Assembly (NCBI RefSeq): GCF_047511655.1
Contig: NC_133393.1
Span: 154,891,779-154,955,778 of the forward strand
From: Castor canadensis
Taxonomy: Eukaryota; Chordata; Mammalia; Rodentia; Castoridae
Reading direction: 5' to 3'
Length of the DNA stretch: 64,000 nucleotides
Shown here piece after piece: positions 22,206-35,100 of this stretch (position 1 is its first letter; each line of letters opens with the position of its first letter). The notes beneath the pieces were generated by a model. It saw only the letters and a program-made list of their open reading frames with translations. It was not told where the DNA came from and did no database searches. The position numbers were made by a program, and so were the translations under genes.

Positions 22206-23574
22206 TGTGTGGGGGGTTCTTCTTTCCGGTTCTTTACTGCACATGGCTCTCTGGCCGCAGGGGGAAAGGAGGGGCACTGGTACCGTCCCGCTCTCAGGTG
22301 TTAACCCTGAGAGGCCCGGGCTGCCCAGGGACTTGCACACATAGCCAGCCCCTGCCGACGGAAGGACCTGTAGGATGGGAGCTGCACCTCCCATGGACAT
22401 CGGTCCTGTCTGTCCGATTGGCCTGAGTGGCTTCCCCGGAGACCATACTGGGCGACCTTGCTGAGCAGAATCCCTGCCGGGGCCACCGCCACTCTGCTTG
22501 GGGGCAACCAGGGTGCCAACTAGGCATGGCAGGTGATAGGGAGACAAGGCCAGTTGTGGACAGGGCTTTGGGAGTAGTAAACGTCTGGCGCCCTCCAGCC
22601 CCAGCCCACTGCTTAAGCCCAGCCATTCTCCGCACCCATATCCCTCCCTTTGCCTCAAACAGGGTGCCTGCCCCTGGGAGTAGCCTGGTCCCTAGGGGGC
22701 ACCTATGGGCTAGAAAATCACCCCATCTGTGGGGCACGGCAAAGCCTCCAGAAGTCCCCAGAGCTCTGCCCTTGTCTTGCCTCTGGGTTTAACCAGGCAC
22801 CTCTAACCATTGCACCAACCACTTGGCTGGCATTCTTCATCCCCAGCACTGACTGGGTCCCCAACCTTCCAGAAGCCCCCACTAACATTCACCTCTGTTT
22901 CCAGAGTCCCTGAGGCCCCAAGTCCTCCTTGATGAAAGACTGTAGGGAGCAGCCAGGCAGAAGGGAGAGGCATGACTCTGCAGGGTGAGCAGGTCACCTA
23001 CCCTTGGAACCCTGGACTCCAACAGGCTTTCAAATGGGGTCTCCAGAGAAGAAAATTTAGATTTGTAGGCAGGATGACCCAAATGTGAAAGTATCTTGGG
23101 ACAAGGAAACACATCCGTGGACTGAACCCTCATTCCCCGCAAGGGTGCAAGCCCTGCTTACATATGACCTAGCTAGTGCTAAAAAGTAGCTTTCTAGTGA
23201 CCCCTGGGCCCAGCCAGAGCCTTGAGAAAGAGGCCACATAGATCTGGGGAGTGGAGGGAAGCTTGTGCCTCATTCACTGTGTACTTCTTGGGGAAATTGA
23301 GTCATCCAGGCCTGCTTGCTTCTTTAAGGCAGGTGATTGAGGTGAATTGAAGTTAAAATTCTCCCCAGAATAAGGGACCTCACTTGCCTTTGTCCTAAAT
23401 TCCCTGGCAATGCTTGCCTGTAAAGGTCAGTGTACAATGAGGGGAAGACAGGATGCAAAAATTGAACCTGACTTGAACTTGGTTCACATCCCAGGTGGTA
23501 AGTCTTAATGTGTTGAAAGCCTGGGCGCATTGTTGCCTTGAGGGCCGTCTCTGCACACACAGGCCTGGGCTGCC
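22206..23574. other. Unique sequence, nothing recognised
   Basis: Frames of up to about 156 codons on both strands overlap each other and resemble no family. No repeats were confidently placed. Confidence 0.45.
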
Positions 23575-23720
23575 TGAGCATCCCTGCGTGACCCTGTCCC
23601 TAGTGGAGTAGCCGCAACTATCTGAGCTTCAGTGTCCTCACTCATGAAATGGCTGTAATGACAGTTCTAATTCAAGTGTGCTGCTGGGAGGACTCTGAAG
23701 ATCCTGGTGTGCAATTAGCA
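23575..23720 (+). mobile_element. MIR fragment, diverged
   Basis: TGAGCTTCAGTGTCCTCAC and GAAATGGCTGTAATGACAG match the MIR core order. Confidence 0.5.
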
Positions 23721-24936
23721 TGCCATTCACAAACAGCAGACAGACCTTGGGGAACCTTCACCTCCGTTATGCTATGGTGGCCAGGTGGCCAACCTCCTGT
23801 ATTCTCTCGCAGTTGCTTGCCTCTCTCCTCACTTTTTGTTTGTTTTCTTATTCTAAGTCACTGAGTCCTCCCCCGTGCCTATAGGACAGTCCTGTGCTGA
23901 GCATTGGGTACTGAGAGGCAGGTCCTTGCCTTGAGAAATCTGCCAGATGTTCTGTGCAATAACAGCATCAAAATGAAGTTCTCCAAGCTGACTTCCTGTT
24001 CAGAGAAGTTGTCTTCTTCACAGTGCTCTGGCTACTGACTGCACAGTCTATTGACTGCCTGCTAGGACGGGTAACTCCCTACCTCTCTGCCGGTGTTATT
24101 GCAGAAGCTATAGGATAAAACCTCCTTGGCATCTCTAAACCTTGGTGGAGAAGGGGGGGACCAGATGGAGGACAGGTTGGCAGGCACCAGCTCTGGGTCT
24201 GAGGTGTGTGATTTCACTGGGGGAAAACATACACCTCATTAGAAGGTCCTGAGAACATGGCAAGGTGCTGATTTCAGTCTCCAGCAAAAGTCCCCAAATG
24301 ATCAATGCACAGTACTGTAAAACAGAGCCTTGTTTCCTCTTTTTGCCAACAGCCATTGAGATCAGGACCTCAGCATTTGGGGCCAGGGCAGGGCAGGTCT
24401 CTCATTTTAGGGAGATTTTAACTTCAACTCACTTCAAGTAGCAGTTAGCCATGCCAGGTCTGAGCTGGTGACCCTACCACCTGCTAACCAGCCTAGCTGG
24501 GCATAACCATTGTATGCTTTGGTTTTCTAGAGTTAGACTCCTTGGGCTCCCAACTTTGTAAAACCTGAGCAAAATATAAGAAGAAAGGGAGTCACTGAGG
24601 GTAAATAAACCCACTACACGGAGCTGGGTGCTGGCTTCAGTAAACTGGATAGCAAGGTGCAGGTGTGCAGAGGCCCTGAGCACCTCACCTGGGCCAGATG
24701 CATAATTTGCAGAGCCCAGTGCAAGATGAAAATGTGTGGCCTTATTTAAAATGATTAAGAACGTCAAGATAGTGACAACAGTGCATTGTACTGAGCTCAG
24801 GGCCTCCCCGAGTACAGGGCCCTGTGTGTCAGCAGAGGTCTCAAGCCATGAAGTCTGTCTCTTGCACCTGTCTTCCATGTGGCTGAGGCCCACGGGCAGC
24901 CACACGGAAGGAACACAACTTGTCTTCTTCATTGAA
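23721..24936. other. Unique sequence, nothing recognised
   Basis: No exon or repeat recognised. A 152-codon minus frame (24474-24932) has no known features. Confidence 0.45.
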
Positions 24937-24966
24937 TGTGTGTGTGTGTGCGTGTGTGCGTGTGTG
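24937..24966. repeat. (GT)n microsatellite, imperfect
   Basis: A GT run with C interruptions, directly next to an inverted ID-like SINE. Confidence 0.85.
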
Positions 24967-25038
24967 GCATTGAGATTGAATTTAGGACCTTACTAGGCTA
25001 GGTCCGAGCTCTGCCACTTGAGCCATGCCCCCAGCCCA
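24967..25038 (-). mobile_element. ID-like SINE
   Basis: Inverted monomer with ATTGAATTTAGGACCTTAC and CTGCCACTTGAGCCATGCC. Confidence 0.78.
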
Positions 25039-25049
25039 GATTTTTTTTT

Positions 25050-25430
25050 GGTGCTATCAGTAATGTTGCGTGGCAATTTTAGAACATTTTGAGTTTTCAC
25101 AAAAGAAGATCTTTCCATCACCTTTGAACCCACACTGAAAGACAGCCACTGGGCATGGCTCACTCACCTTCCATGAGAACAAAGCATCTTATTATGTGCA
25201 GCACTTCACATGTGCGTGTCTCACGAAATATTTGATCACAGCTCTTTCCTACGTCAGAAGGTACTGTTCTGCAAATTGATGGTGGTTAATATTCCACTGG
25301 ATGGATTTCCTTCCTTAACTAACCCCTTCTCAGTGGACACGTAGGGTCTTCCTGAGTCTTTCCAACTTCCCCTGCTACTAACAACTCTGTGAGTTGTTGA
25401 TAGGAGTCAACCATGTCTTCCGTGCTCGGG
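25050..25430 (-). mobile_element. Old L1 fragment
   Basis: GGTTAATATTCCACTGGATG, then TAACTAACCCCTTCTCAGTG and ACGTAGGGTCTTCC correspond to antisense L1M ORF2-end words. Confidence 0.55.
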
Positions 25431-26055
25431 CTTCCAGGTAGACTGTTAGGGGGAGAAATTTTGGGGTTCCAGAAGTTTCTTGAGACTGTCTCCTAAATTT
25501 CACTTTGCTGGAGTGTGTCAGTCCCCAGTCTCTTGTGGGTAACATACAGATGCCCAAGCCCTGACATGTACACCAGGCTCTTTATAGAGGAGGACGGGGC
25601 CCCTCTGAGCAGAGGCAGTGGCTGAGGAAGTGAGGAGGACTCATTATAAGGAGGACATATTAATGATTACAGAGCAGACAGTGCCCCTTGTCTAGCCAAA
25701 CTTTATGGACAGGATTTAGGGTCCACAAGTGGCAAAGTAGGCTGCCTATGCCCTTGAGCCTGTCAGCTGGAGTGGGACTAGGTAGCAATTATCATGGTAC
25801 CTGCTCATAGACAACCCCCAGTAAGTGGTCATGAGGGATGAGAGAGCAGGATGGGAGGTTAGGGCTCTGGGTAAAGAAGGTTCCACAGGTGTCCGCCCAC
25901 CTAACTGAAGGCTCCTGGGAGCAGGAATGAGGTGTGCTGACTCTGATGTGGCCCTGTGCCCAGCTCAGTAGCACTCACATAGATGAGTAGTTCATGTGGA
26001 ACAGTCACATGGTGGCTGTGTCCCCACGTTCTTCTTCACCTTCAGCAGCATCTGG
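25431..26055. other. Unique sequence, nothing recognised
   Basis: Nothing recognised. Confidence 0.45.
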
Positions 26056-26064
26056 CCGCGTGGG

Positions 26065-26400
26065 GGAGGGGCGCCTCAGTGTCCTATGGCTGCCATAATA
26101 ATCTACCACTGAAGTAGTGACTTGAGCGATACAGACTCATTTCCTTACAGTCTGGAAGTCAGAAGTCTGCAGGGCACCTTGTCTCTAGTGGCCACCTGCT
26201 CAAGGCTCATTGGTCCCATCCTCCACCTTCAAAGCCTGCAGGGTCATCTTGCCCTGTCTCTGACCACAGCTGGAAAAAGTTCTCTGCTTTTAAGGATTCG
26301 TGAGGTTACTTTGGGCTGCCGGGATAATCCCCTTCCAGGCTCTTACTCTATCACCCCTGTAGGAGTGCTTGTCTTGCAAGGTAACACATGCTCGTGGTCC
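26065..26400 (-). mobile_element. Solo LTR remnant (MaLR-like), tentative
   Basis: CCTATGGCTGCCATAATAAT, then TCTGGAAGTCAGAAGTCTGC, CACCTTCAAAGCCTGCAGG and CTTTTAAGGATTCGTGAGG follow a pattern I associate with the antisense of an ancient mammalian LTR. No internal coding region is present. The family name is uncertain. Confidence 0.45.
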
Positions 26401-26431
26401 ATCTCGGGGCCATTATTCTGCCCTACAAAGA

Positions 26432-26558
26432 TGGTAGGCTTGGTGGCAGCACTCTGGAGGCTAAGCACAGGCCAGCCTGTGCTATGTATCGAGACCCTGT
26501 CTCAAAATCCCCAGCAGACCAAACAAACAATAATAGCAACAAAACAAAACAAAAAAGG
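26432..26558 (+). mobile_element. B1-like SINE, degraded
   Basis: GGTAGGCTTGGTGGCAGCAC and CGAGACCCTGTCTCAAAATC with a CAAA-rich tail. It is the last lineage-type SINE before a gap of about 30 kb. Confidence 0.75.
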
Positions 26559-26829
26559 TGGTGTCAGGACACCTGAGGCTTTGGCCTCTTCTGGAGGACT
26601 AAGGGCTGCCATCTTCTGCTGCTTTGTGTCTGGAACTTCTGCAAGGTCACACCTGGAAGGGCCAGGGAAAGTAAGGGCACAGCCTGGGCCCATGGTACAG
26701 ACGCCCCCCTCCCCTATTTGTGATGTACTGGTTGTGAGGTAGAAGCCTCTTCACCTGGAGGGTTACAGGCTGAGGACTCTGTCCTGAGCTTGAACTCCAA
26801 CTCCGTGTCGAGAGGGAGGGAGGGAGGAG

Positions 26830-26945
26830 AGAAGGACATTTATGGAGCCACTTCTGCATGTCAGATGCCACTGCCATGGGTTCCCTGCTCCTCCTTCCCA
26901 GCCCCATAGGATGTAATAAAGAAACTGAGGCTCTCCGAGGGCAGC
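26830..26945 (-). mobile_element. MIR fragment
   Basis: AAAGAAACTGAGGCTCTCCG and the upstream words match antisense MIR. Confidence 0.55.
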
Positions 26946-27002
26946 AGTTTATTCATAGAGGAGACTTGCTTTCTACAGAGAACCCGTGAGGCCTTGTGGC
27001 TG

Positions 27003-27025
27003 ACACACACACACACACACACACA
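27003..27025. repeat. (AC)n microsatellite
   Basis: Uninterrupted AC run. Confidence 0.95.
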
Positions 27026-27164
27026 AAAGGTGTGACTGGGACTGTCCCCTGAGTAATAGGGTGTGTATGTGGGGGGGTTGTTGCTGAGGCATCTGCATGG
27101 TCCCAGCAGAGCCCTATGGCAGGAGCATATGCACTCACTGATAGGCAGCTAAGAAGTGCCTGGA

Positions 27165-27260
27165 ATCATGTCTGTGATGATAAAGCTGGAGAAACAAGGT
27201 CAGAGAGGTATATTGATTTTCCCAAAGACACACAGCCACCTAGAGAGCTCTTTTGTCCTG
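27165..27260 (-). mobile_element. MIR fragment
   Basis: GGAGAAACAAGGTCAGAGAG, then CCCAAAGACACACAGCCACC. Confidence 0.65.
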
Positions 27261-27444
27261 ATCTTCTTCTGGCTTTCTCCTATACCTCTCCCGCAGCTGT
27301 GCTGTCCACTGCACAGTCACTGGGTGTTGAGTCTGTAAGGTGACCTGAGAGGAGGTAGGTGGCCTGTGGCTGAGAATACTTTGTTGCCTCTCTGCAAAAA
27401 TCTTTCTCTAATATTAACTATCACCTAGGCAGGGCCAGTACACA

Positions 27445-27575
27445 ATATGGTAGTTACAGGCCTTGAATGTGAAGCTGGATGTTCTGAATTCAAATCTCCC
27501 ATTTTGTGATCTTTGACTAGTCTAGCTATGTCTGGTTTCCCCCATCTGCAAAATGGGAATAGCAATGATGTTGGA
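27445..27575 (+). mobile_element. MIR fragment
   Basis: GATGTTCTGAATTCAAATC, then CCCATCTGCAAAATGGGAAT. Confidence 0.7.
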
Positions 27576-28479
27576 GGCCCACAGAGAACCCCCGGGGAGA
27601 ACCCACCCCAGAGCCGGTGGCCCTGTGCTGCACTATCACACTAAAGGGTAGTGACTCCCACGGCTACAGGATTTCTCAGCAAATTGGCCACTGTCCTGAG
27701 GCCTCAGTCAGGGCAGGGCTGAATGTCCCGGATCCATCCGGACTTGTTCTGGCCCAGTGAACTTGTCGAAGCTGAGGTGGAGTTTCCTGCAGGAAGCTGG
27801 TCTCACTTACAGGTCCCACCTTGCCCACCATAAGGACAAAGGATCGAAGACCTCAGGCAAGTTGGATGTTCAGCTGGGAGCCAGGCTTGTGCATCTCAAC
27901 CCCATGGGGCAGGACAGTGGGCTTTAGTATCCTCTCCATGTTACAGATGGCAGATAACCTGCCTGTGCCCAAACCCAGGACCCCACCGAGCTTGCCTTGA
28001 GATATAGCCTCTCTCAGCTCTTCCTCAGCCAGCAGCCCTCCATTCTTTCCAGAAAGGCAGAAGAGCAGATCCACTGCTCTCCGGCCAGAAGGCTCCTGGT
28101 GCAACCTTGAGAGGAGGGGGCTTGTGTGAGTGTGGAGGGACCTCAGACCCCCCTTGCAGCTTGCACATGGGGAGGTGAAGGTGTGCGTGGCCAGGGATAA
28201 GGCTCTCCTGGCTGGAAATGCCCCACTGGGGGATTTTGGGGCACAGCACGTGTTTTGCCTCAGCAATGCTGAGCTGCTCAGAATAAGAACACAAGAGAAC
28301 CTTTCTGGGACAGCATTTGGAGCCAGGGTGGCCCTTGCTACAGGAAGGAGGCAGGAGTGTGCCAGGCTCTGCAGAGGGCACGGTCTGCAGCAGTCATCCC
28401 CTCGGGCCTGGCATGGGAGGAGTTAAGCTGGAGCGGCACCTTGGCATATCGCCACTGTGCTGGCCAGAATGTCCAGCTC
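27576..28479. other. Unique sequence, nothing recognised
   Basis: No gene or repeat recognised. Minus-strand frames at 27853-28381 are not supported. Confidence 0.45.
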
Positions 28480-28745
28480 CCCACCCCCGCCGCTTTTCTT
28501 CCTTTTTGCCTTTTTCCTTCTTAATTAATCATACCCTGCTGCCCAATTTAAATATGGAAATGCCCAGGCAAAGGCGATGCAATTATTCATGAGTCCAGGC
28601 TGGCTGTCCAGGGCTCTTGGGCTGCGGGGAGCATCGTGGCATCGCCTCCTTTCTGATGTGTGTGAAATTATGTGCACAAAAGGCGCCTCCTTATCTGGGT
28701 GTGTGAACTAAATAAATAAATAAGGGCTTTTGTTTGTTTGCCGGC
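28480..28745. promoter_or_regulatory. Enhancer-like non-coding block
   Basis: An AT-rich, repeat-free island in GC-rich surroundings. It has TTAATTAATCAT at 28521-28532, GCAATTATTCATGAG near 28579 (homeodomain/POU-type words) and TAAATAAATAAATAAG near 28709. Such composition is typical of deeply conserved enhancers. Conservation is inferred, not measured. Confidence 0.4.
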
Positions 28746-30490
28746 TCCTGCACATGACTGTTTTGACTAAACCACTCGTGTTGTCTGCGCCTTTATGGGA
28801 CTCAGGAGACAGGGGGGCACGGGAGGCCTGCAGGCCAGCCGGGAGGGGCTTGCGGGGGGGCGGCCACTGGGCACCTGGGGCCCTCTCTCTCTCCTGGCAC
28901 CAGTTTTGCTCCCGCACACCCCCCCCCCCACTCCCGTGCACACCCTCGCCGGAAAGTTAGCCCTGCCCGGGCTGGGCTCCCAGGCAGCCTGGCATTGTGC
29001 CAGGCTCGCTGCCGAGCGCGGGCAGCAGGGTGGGGTGAGCAGCAGAGGCGCGGAGGATGTGGCCAGGCGCCCTGGGCATGAGCAGGACCCGAGGCCGGAG
29101 GCCGGGGGCCCAGAAGGTGAGGGCACCTTGGGTGGGCACAGGGTGGATGCTTGGTGGGCAGCAGGCAATGCAGCTGGGCTGGGAGCAGGCCTCAAGGAGG
29201 ATAGGGGGGGCGGAAGAGGAGGCACAAAGCAGGGCAGTGCCAGGAGGCCGGCAGGCAGCAGCATGGCCTGCCTGCCTGCCCTAGCCGGCCTCCTTGCAGC
29301 TGAGGTGGGTCTGGGCTCCATGGGGGGTGCCTGTGCATGGGCCGCAGGCAGGAACAGCAGACACTGCAGGCAAGCCATGCATTGGAGGAAGGGCCAGGCA
29401 AGGCAGGCGGGGCCCAGGGCTGTCAAGGAGAAAAACATCCCAAGGCCTGCAAATTGCTGCTCTCAGCTTTTTCCCCCCTCCTCCTGCTTGGCTGGGGGGG
29501 GTGGAAAGCTTCCTCTGGAGGCGGATGCAGAAAGGATGCAGAATTTTAACTAGCTCCTGCATCAACCATCCCTTCCGGAGCAGGGTTTGGGCCCAGCGCA
29601 GGCGGTGGCGTCATGGCAAGGGGGTGGCAGGAGCACAGATGCCTCTTTTGGGAGATGCCGGACAGCCAGGCCCCCTTGGCAACCCTATCCAGAAACCGGG
29701 CCTGTGGCACCTTGGGAAGGGGTATGATCATAGGAGTGTAATGGCACCCAGTGCCCACACAGGCCTGGCACACCACGGACTGAGGGTGCAGTTCCAGTCA
29801 CTGCTTACGTTGTTATTGTGCTTGCTTGCTGAGCCGCCCTCTTGATGCTGAAGGTGATGGTCAGGAGGACCCCAACACCGTGCTGGGAGGAGTCTCGGTT
29901 CACACTGACCTGGGGCCTTCAGCCATGGCAGGACCCTGGGCCTTTATCATGGTTCTTTTTTGTGTTTTAAAGATCATGTGGAATGTTGTCTGGTGGGGGT
30001 CTTGCCCGCTGTCCATTCAGGGCAGGACTTCAGGAATGAATTCTAGAGTGAGGAAGGTGGTCGATCAGTGGCAAAGGGCAGACAGGCCGCAAGAGTAGAA
30101 GGGGAGGCTAGATGCAGTGGGTGGGGAGTGGGGTGTGCAGGTCCACATGCCCACCAGGCATAATACTGAGGGCCCACAAAATGTTTTAATTTTAACTTCT
30201 ATAATCAGAAGAAAAATGACTTTAAAAATAATGAAAATATAATAACAAGTTCAGCATATATTATATTGGTCTTTAATCCAGTGCGGTCATAAAATATAAT
30301 TTTAAATATTTATCAGAGGAAGGGGCTTGGGAATGCAAAAGTGCTCTAGCCCATGGAAAGAAAATTTGACCTGGGCTGGCCCTGGGTCAGATGATGGCCT
30401 CCTTGGGGCCATCTGGGTACTTTGTGAATCTGGCTTCTCTGAAGGCTGGCTGGGACAGGGTGACTGCCTGCCATGGAGAGGAGCCCGAGC
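28746..30490. other. GC-rich, CpG-moderate unique sequence
   Basis: GC-rich with many GGCAGG/CCTGCC words, a C10 run at 28919 and weak CpG enrichment at 28960-29110. Frames at 28767-29438 (-) and 28795-29553 (+) cover the same DNA on both strands, so they are composition artefacts. AT-rich DNA lies at 30180-30310. Confidence 0.45.
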
Positions 30491-30495
30491 CGGTG

Positions 30496-30497
<2 letters not shown>

Positions 30498-30540
<43 letters not shown>
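30498..30540. repeat. (TG)n microsatellite
   Basis: A pure TG run of about 43 bp, likely polymorphic. Confidence 0.98.
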
Positions 30541-30542
<2 letters not shown>

Positions 30543-33500
30543 GCACTCATGTGTGCACATATGCGTGTTTCACAAAGGGTTCCCAAACACCTGAGGATGC
30601 AAGCTCCAATGCTTGACATAGGCAAATTCAAGACTGGGGTAGGAGACAATGGGGGCCTAGGGTACCCTGGGCAGGGGCAGGGCATGGGCACAGCCTTGGG
30701 TGAGGGGTTGGGTGGAGAACCATTGTTTCCCTTAGAGAAGGGCTTTCAAGCCATCTCCAGCCCCTTCCTCACAGTCCAGCCTACCACAGTGAGAGCCCCA
30801 ATCATGACCCGCCCTGTCTATAATTGCACATATTCTAGCAGCCACATTTCTAAAAAGTAAAAATAAAGGGGCTAGAGTCACTTAATAATAAAGTTCATTT
30901 ACTCTAATGTATACATCACAAATAGTACCATTTTGATGTGTAGTTGCTATGAAATCGCTAATGAGAGATCTTGTGCTTTTTTTTTTTTTAACACTAATTC
31001 CTCAAAACCCCAAGTGTATTTTATGCAAGCATCCCAATTTGGATTCTGCACATTTTAAAGGGTTCAGAGGTAGGGTGGGACAGGCGGGGCTGCCATGTTG
31101 GGCAGTGCAGGTCGCTGTGTCCTCCCCCTAACCCTTTTTTCTTTTTTTTTGCTGGTGTCCCTCTTGGCCAGGGAAAGGACTCTTCTGTTGGTTTGTGATG
31201 CCCTCAGCAGCATGGGAAAGAGTGGGTGTTGACTGCAGGTTTCCAGAGCAAGGGGGCACTGCTGGAAAGGGCTCTTTACTGGGCCCCCAGACGCCAGGGG
31301 ACCATACAAAGGGCTGGCTTCAGGCTCACAATGGTGAGGCGGTTAGTCACCGTGCCAGGGCAGCGGGCAGGCAGACAGAGCCCCCTGTGTCTGTGCCTGT
31401 TGGGCTGGGCCCTCCAGCCCCATTCCTTGCCTGTGTTCCATCCCATCTCTGCCTGTGGGCTTTTGTTTGCACCCCACCCTGTCCCTTGTGTTAACCCCCT
31501 GCAGCCCGTTGCCTACCTGGCAGCCTGGCTGGCTCATCCTTGCCAGTCTCTGTTTTCTGTCAGCCACCCTGGCACTCTCTTTCTAGAAGCTGGGCTCAGG
31601 CCTGTGTGACTTTGTTGGCCTCTCTGGGGAAACAGGCATCAGTAGGGCTCCGTCACTTCACCAACAAGGGATTTTCATGGAAGAGAACCCAGAGTGCCAG
31701 GCTCCGAACTTACAGATCTCATCAGCCTTTGAAAGTATGCACCATTCAAAGACTGGGCATTTCTGAAAACAATGAAAAGCCAAAACTGAAAAAGTCAGGA
31801 GTGGCCCTGAAGCTGGTGCCTGTGACTATGCGTTTCAAAGCAAACAGACTGATATAAATATTTTAATTCTGTGCATGGATACATGGATAAAATAGAATAA
31901 AATAAAATAAATTAGTTATCACCCCGTTCTGTCTGGAAACTCCCTAAAAGCCAGCAATTTGCTAGTTACTAGTTGTAATTGAGATCTTGCCCTTCTAGGC
32001 TACAATCCTAGAGCCTCAGAGACACTGGAGTTGGCATTTTGCTGTGATTTGACAATTAAATTATTGACACCTGGAGAAGGTCATTTTCCCCCTGAAAAGG
32101 TACAGAACACAGTAACAGTCTCTCTCTCTTTCTCACTCTCTCTCTTTAATTTAAAAATCGTCTCTGCAAAGATTCTGCATTTTGGCTTTTCTCTGCTAAA
32201 TTATAGTGGCACGTGTTTTTGTTTTAGAAAGCAGGGATGTTTTGCTGTGCCCAGTATGGGGAGAGGAAGTAAAATAAGGGGTCTTTTGAAAATGTGCCCA
32301 TCTACTTACAGCTTAAAAATTCTAAGTGCCAGAAGTTCTTCTTGGAGGAAATGCAAGTGTCCAGTTTATTTGTCTTACCTGTTGATTATATTTTGTAGTT
32401 ACTTATTTTATAACTTGATACTTGTCTAGCACGGAAGCTGTCTTTGGCACACAAAAAGCCTAGCTCTGTTTGGTCCATGAGACCTTTGGGGCCTCACTGC
32501 TACAACCCTGGGCTGCCAGAGTCCAGACTCTTGGCTTCTGGGACAGAAGGGGTCTGTGTGCGGCAGCTTGTCCTACTCTGCCTTCGGAAAGTCAGTGATG
32601 TAAGACATATGCTCGGCTCACATCATTTTGCTCTGATTTATTTTAAGCCAGTTAAGATGATTTTAGCACAAAGAGTGGTGTAACTTTTATTCTGAGAGCC
32701 CTTCGATTTTCAAGCTGGAGTACAATTTTTTTTTTAATCCAAATTTAGAAATTGTCTTTTAAAGTAGAAAACAGCATGCGGGTGCACCTTTTAACCCAGT
32801 TTTTAAAGAGAGTTAAGATCAATGTTTGATCCAGAGACTGGTCTATCCAGTTGTTATCTGGGGGCTGGAAACGGCCCACTGTAACAACCCAAGTAAGAAG
32901 TGGGGGGTTCCCACATGGCACAGGGGGTCCCCAGACATGCAGAGTCCTCATCCTGCTCCTCCCGGGAGGAGTATGTCATTTCACTCTGATGTCATTGTGT
33001 GGAAAAGAGTCCCTCCTGGCTGAGACAGTCACTCTCTGAGGCCACTTCCCAGCATGACCCACAAGCTGGAGCCTGCCCCGCAGTGCAAATACCACTATTT
33101 TTAAGCAAACCTAGCACAATCTTTGCTAACTGCCGTTCCACCCTAGTTACAGGCACCACCTTTAGTAATGGAGAAACAAACAAACAAGCAAGCAAACCAA
33201 AAGATTGGGGACAACAGGAAATCCATGGGCTCCCCAAGGAAAGTGGCCTGGAAGCAGCTTAGGGACTTAGGAGAGATGGAGGCTCTGTCCGTGAAGCTGT
33301 GGGGCTTTTTGTACCTCCAAACCCCATTTCCCTGATTTGAAAGAAGAACAGTCAGAGTGAAAAACAAAGTGAGATTTAGACTTGCCCATGAACAGAATCT
33401 GGGAGTTGCTAACCCTCCATTCTTGACACCTTTTGATCTCCGTTTCCATTTAAGATGAGTGACATGTGGTCAGTTGTAGTTTTCAAAAGATTTCTGTAAG

Positions 33501-33789
33501 CTCTGGATTTTGCATCAATCTCTAGACTAAAATGATGCTTAAATTAAAAAATAGAAAATAAAATGAGAACCCTGTCGAGGTCTGCTGAGGGATCTTACAC
33601 CCACAGTGGCCGCTCAGTTTCATTTTCTGTTTGAGAGTGCATCTTTCCAGGGCTGGGTGCTGGGCACACGTGAGGCTCACTGGCGTCCTACAAACGTTTC
33701 TGGCAATACGTGACGATTGTGGTTTATGCTGAACTCATAAATTGTAACAACCATTCACTTCGTTCTCAGTAGGAATTATGTCTCTTTGA
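30541..33789. other. Unique, repeat-poor sequence
   Basis: No lineage SINE and no confident LINE. T-rich runs lie near 30978 and 31136. An AAAATAAAATAAAATA tract lies near 31895. 31980-32450 is AT-rich unique DNA. No exon could be recognised; the 105-codon frame ending at 31857 has no known domain. Confidence 0.45.
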
Positions 33790-34000
33790 TATCTCATAGA
33801 TAGAAATGTATCAGTAACACAGTCTTTTTCTGATCCTGAAAGCCATGAATGCTCAGTGTAGAAAATTTGGAAAATACAGAAATTCACGTAAGGAAAAACT
33901 GTTCATTCCTCCCACGCACAGACAGGCTCTGGCCTCATTCTCCTGTTTTCTTCTCGTCAATTTTTGCATCTATTTTCAGATAACACCATGCCACTTTCTG
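33790..34000 (-). mobile_element. Old L1 fragment, tentative
   Basis: GTGTAGAAAATTTGGAAAAT and the following words resemble the antisense 3' region of an ancient L1. Confidence 0.4.
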
Positions 34001-34779
34001 CTCCGTCATCCTGGTTTCTTGGTCCTTCTGTTCCTGAGGTGGTTCCTCCTCTTGGGCTGCCGGGCTGCCTCCTCCAGGTGGCTGTCTCAGACCCTAGATG
34101 TCCAGGGACAGGCCTCAGGCTCTCTGGCACCAGCCTCTTCCCTCTGTTCTGGACGCCTAGCTGGAGTGGGCCAGACTACCACCAGCACAGCCCTGAGGCA
34201 AAGCTGAGGCTGCAGGTGGGTTCTGGATGAGCGGAGCGAATCCCCCATGGAGGTGGAGATAGGCGGGCAAGGTCTTACTGTGCGGGAGAAGGGGTACAGG
34301 GCAGACTGCCGTGTGGGAAGGTGATAGAAAGCAGCCCCGATGCTCGGGTCCTCTGCAAAGATACTTGGGCCAAATCAAGCAGACCACCTAGACATATGAT
34401 GCTTCATCAGTACTGCTGAGACAGCTGATACTGTGGTCAACTTGTGGCCCTGACTTAGCCCTCCCAGCAGTGGCGCCGAGTTGGTGGCAAGTGGCTTGGG
34501 AGAAGGAATATGCAGAACTTGAGGGTAAGGACACAGTGTCATGGTTCAGCCAGTCCTCCAAAGTGATCAGGCCCCTAGAGGGGAAAACCAACTGATTCCA
34601 TATGGCTTTCTGGAGTCACTCTGATGGGAAGGGAATCCAAGCTCCTTGTTCATAGGACAAACTGAGTCTTAGAACACACTGGAGACTCATTAGTAACCCC
34701 CATTACAGGCAAACTTCTCAGACAAGCTCACGGGTGGCAATGTTAGCTGTGAGAGAGAAACGGCAGCAAGAAGTAAGAT
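34001..34779. other. Unique sequence, nothing recognised
   Basis: Nothing recognised. Confidence 0.45.
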
Positions 34780-35100
34780 ATGGAATAACAGGGGACCAGG
34801 AGGTCAAGGATCACAGAACAAAATAATGGCATATTGTGTCACCCTTAAAATGGTGTTCACAAAGAGTTTTTAACAACATGGGGGAGGCACAGGACGCAAC
34901 ATTTCCCCAACAGTAAATATACATGTAAATTCTGTAACTGTGTGCGTATGTTCACTGAACACTAGCTGAGAAGGAAACACAGAATATTTTTTTCTGGATA
35001 ATGGCTTACAGGTGAATTTTCCTTTTTCTGTGTGTTTTGTACTTATCTAACCTCTATTGTTTTACTTACTATTTAAATTATCTGTAGCCTAAAATCCATA
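34780..35100 (+). mobile_element. Old L1 3' fragment
   Basis: CATATTGTGTCACCCTTAAA and CTGGATAATGGCTTACAGG with the T-rich end resemble a sense ancient L1 3' end. It is the last LINE-like piece before the repeat-poor interval. Confidence 0.45.

Noticed and set aside
28767-29553. Opposed frames of 223 (-) and 252 (+) codons
   Set aside because: They cover the same GC-rich DNA on both strands; neither resembles a known protein. A composition artefact.
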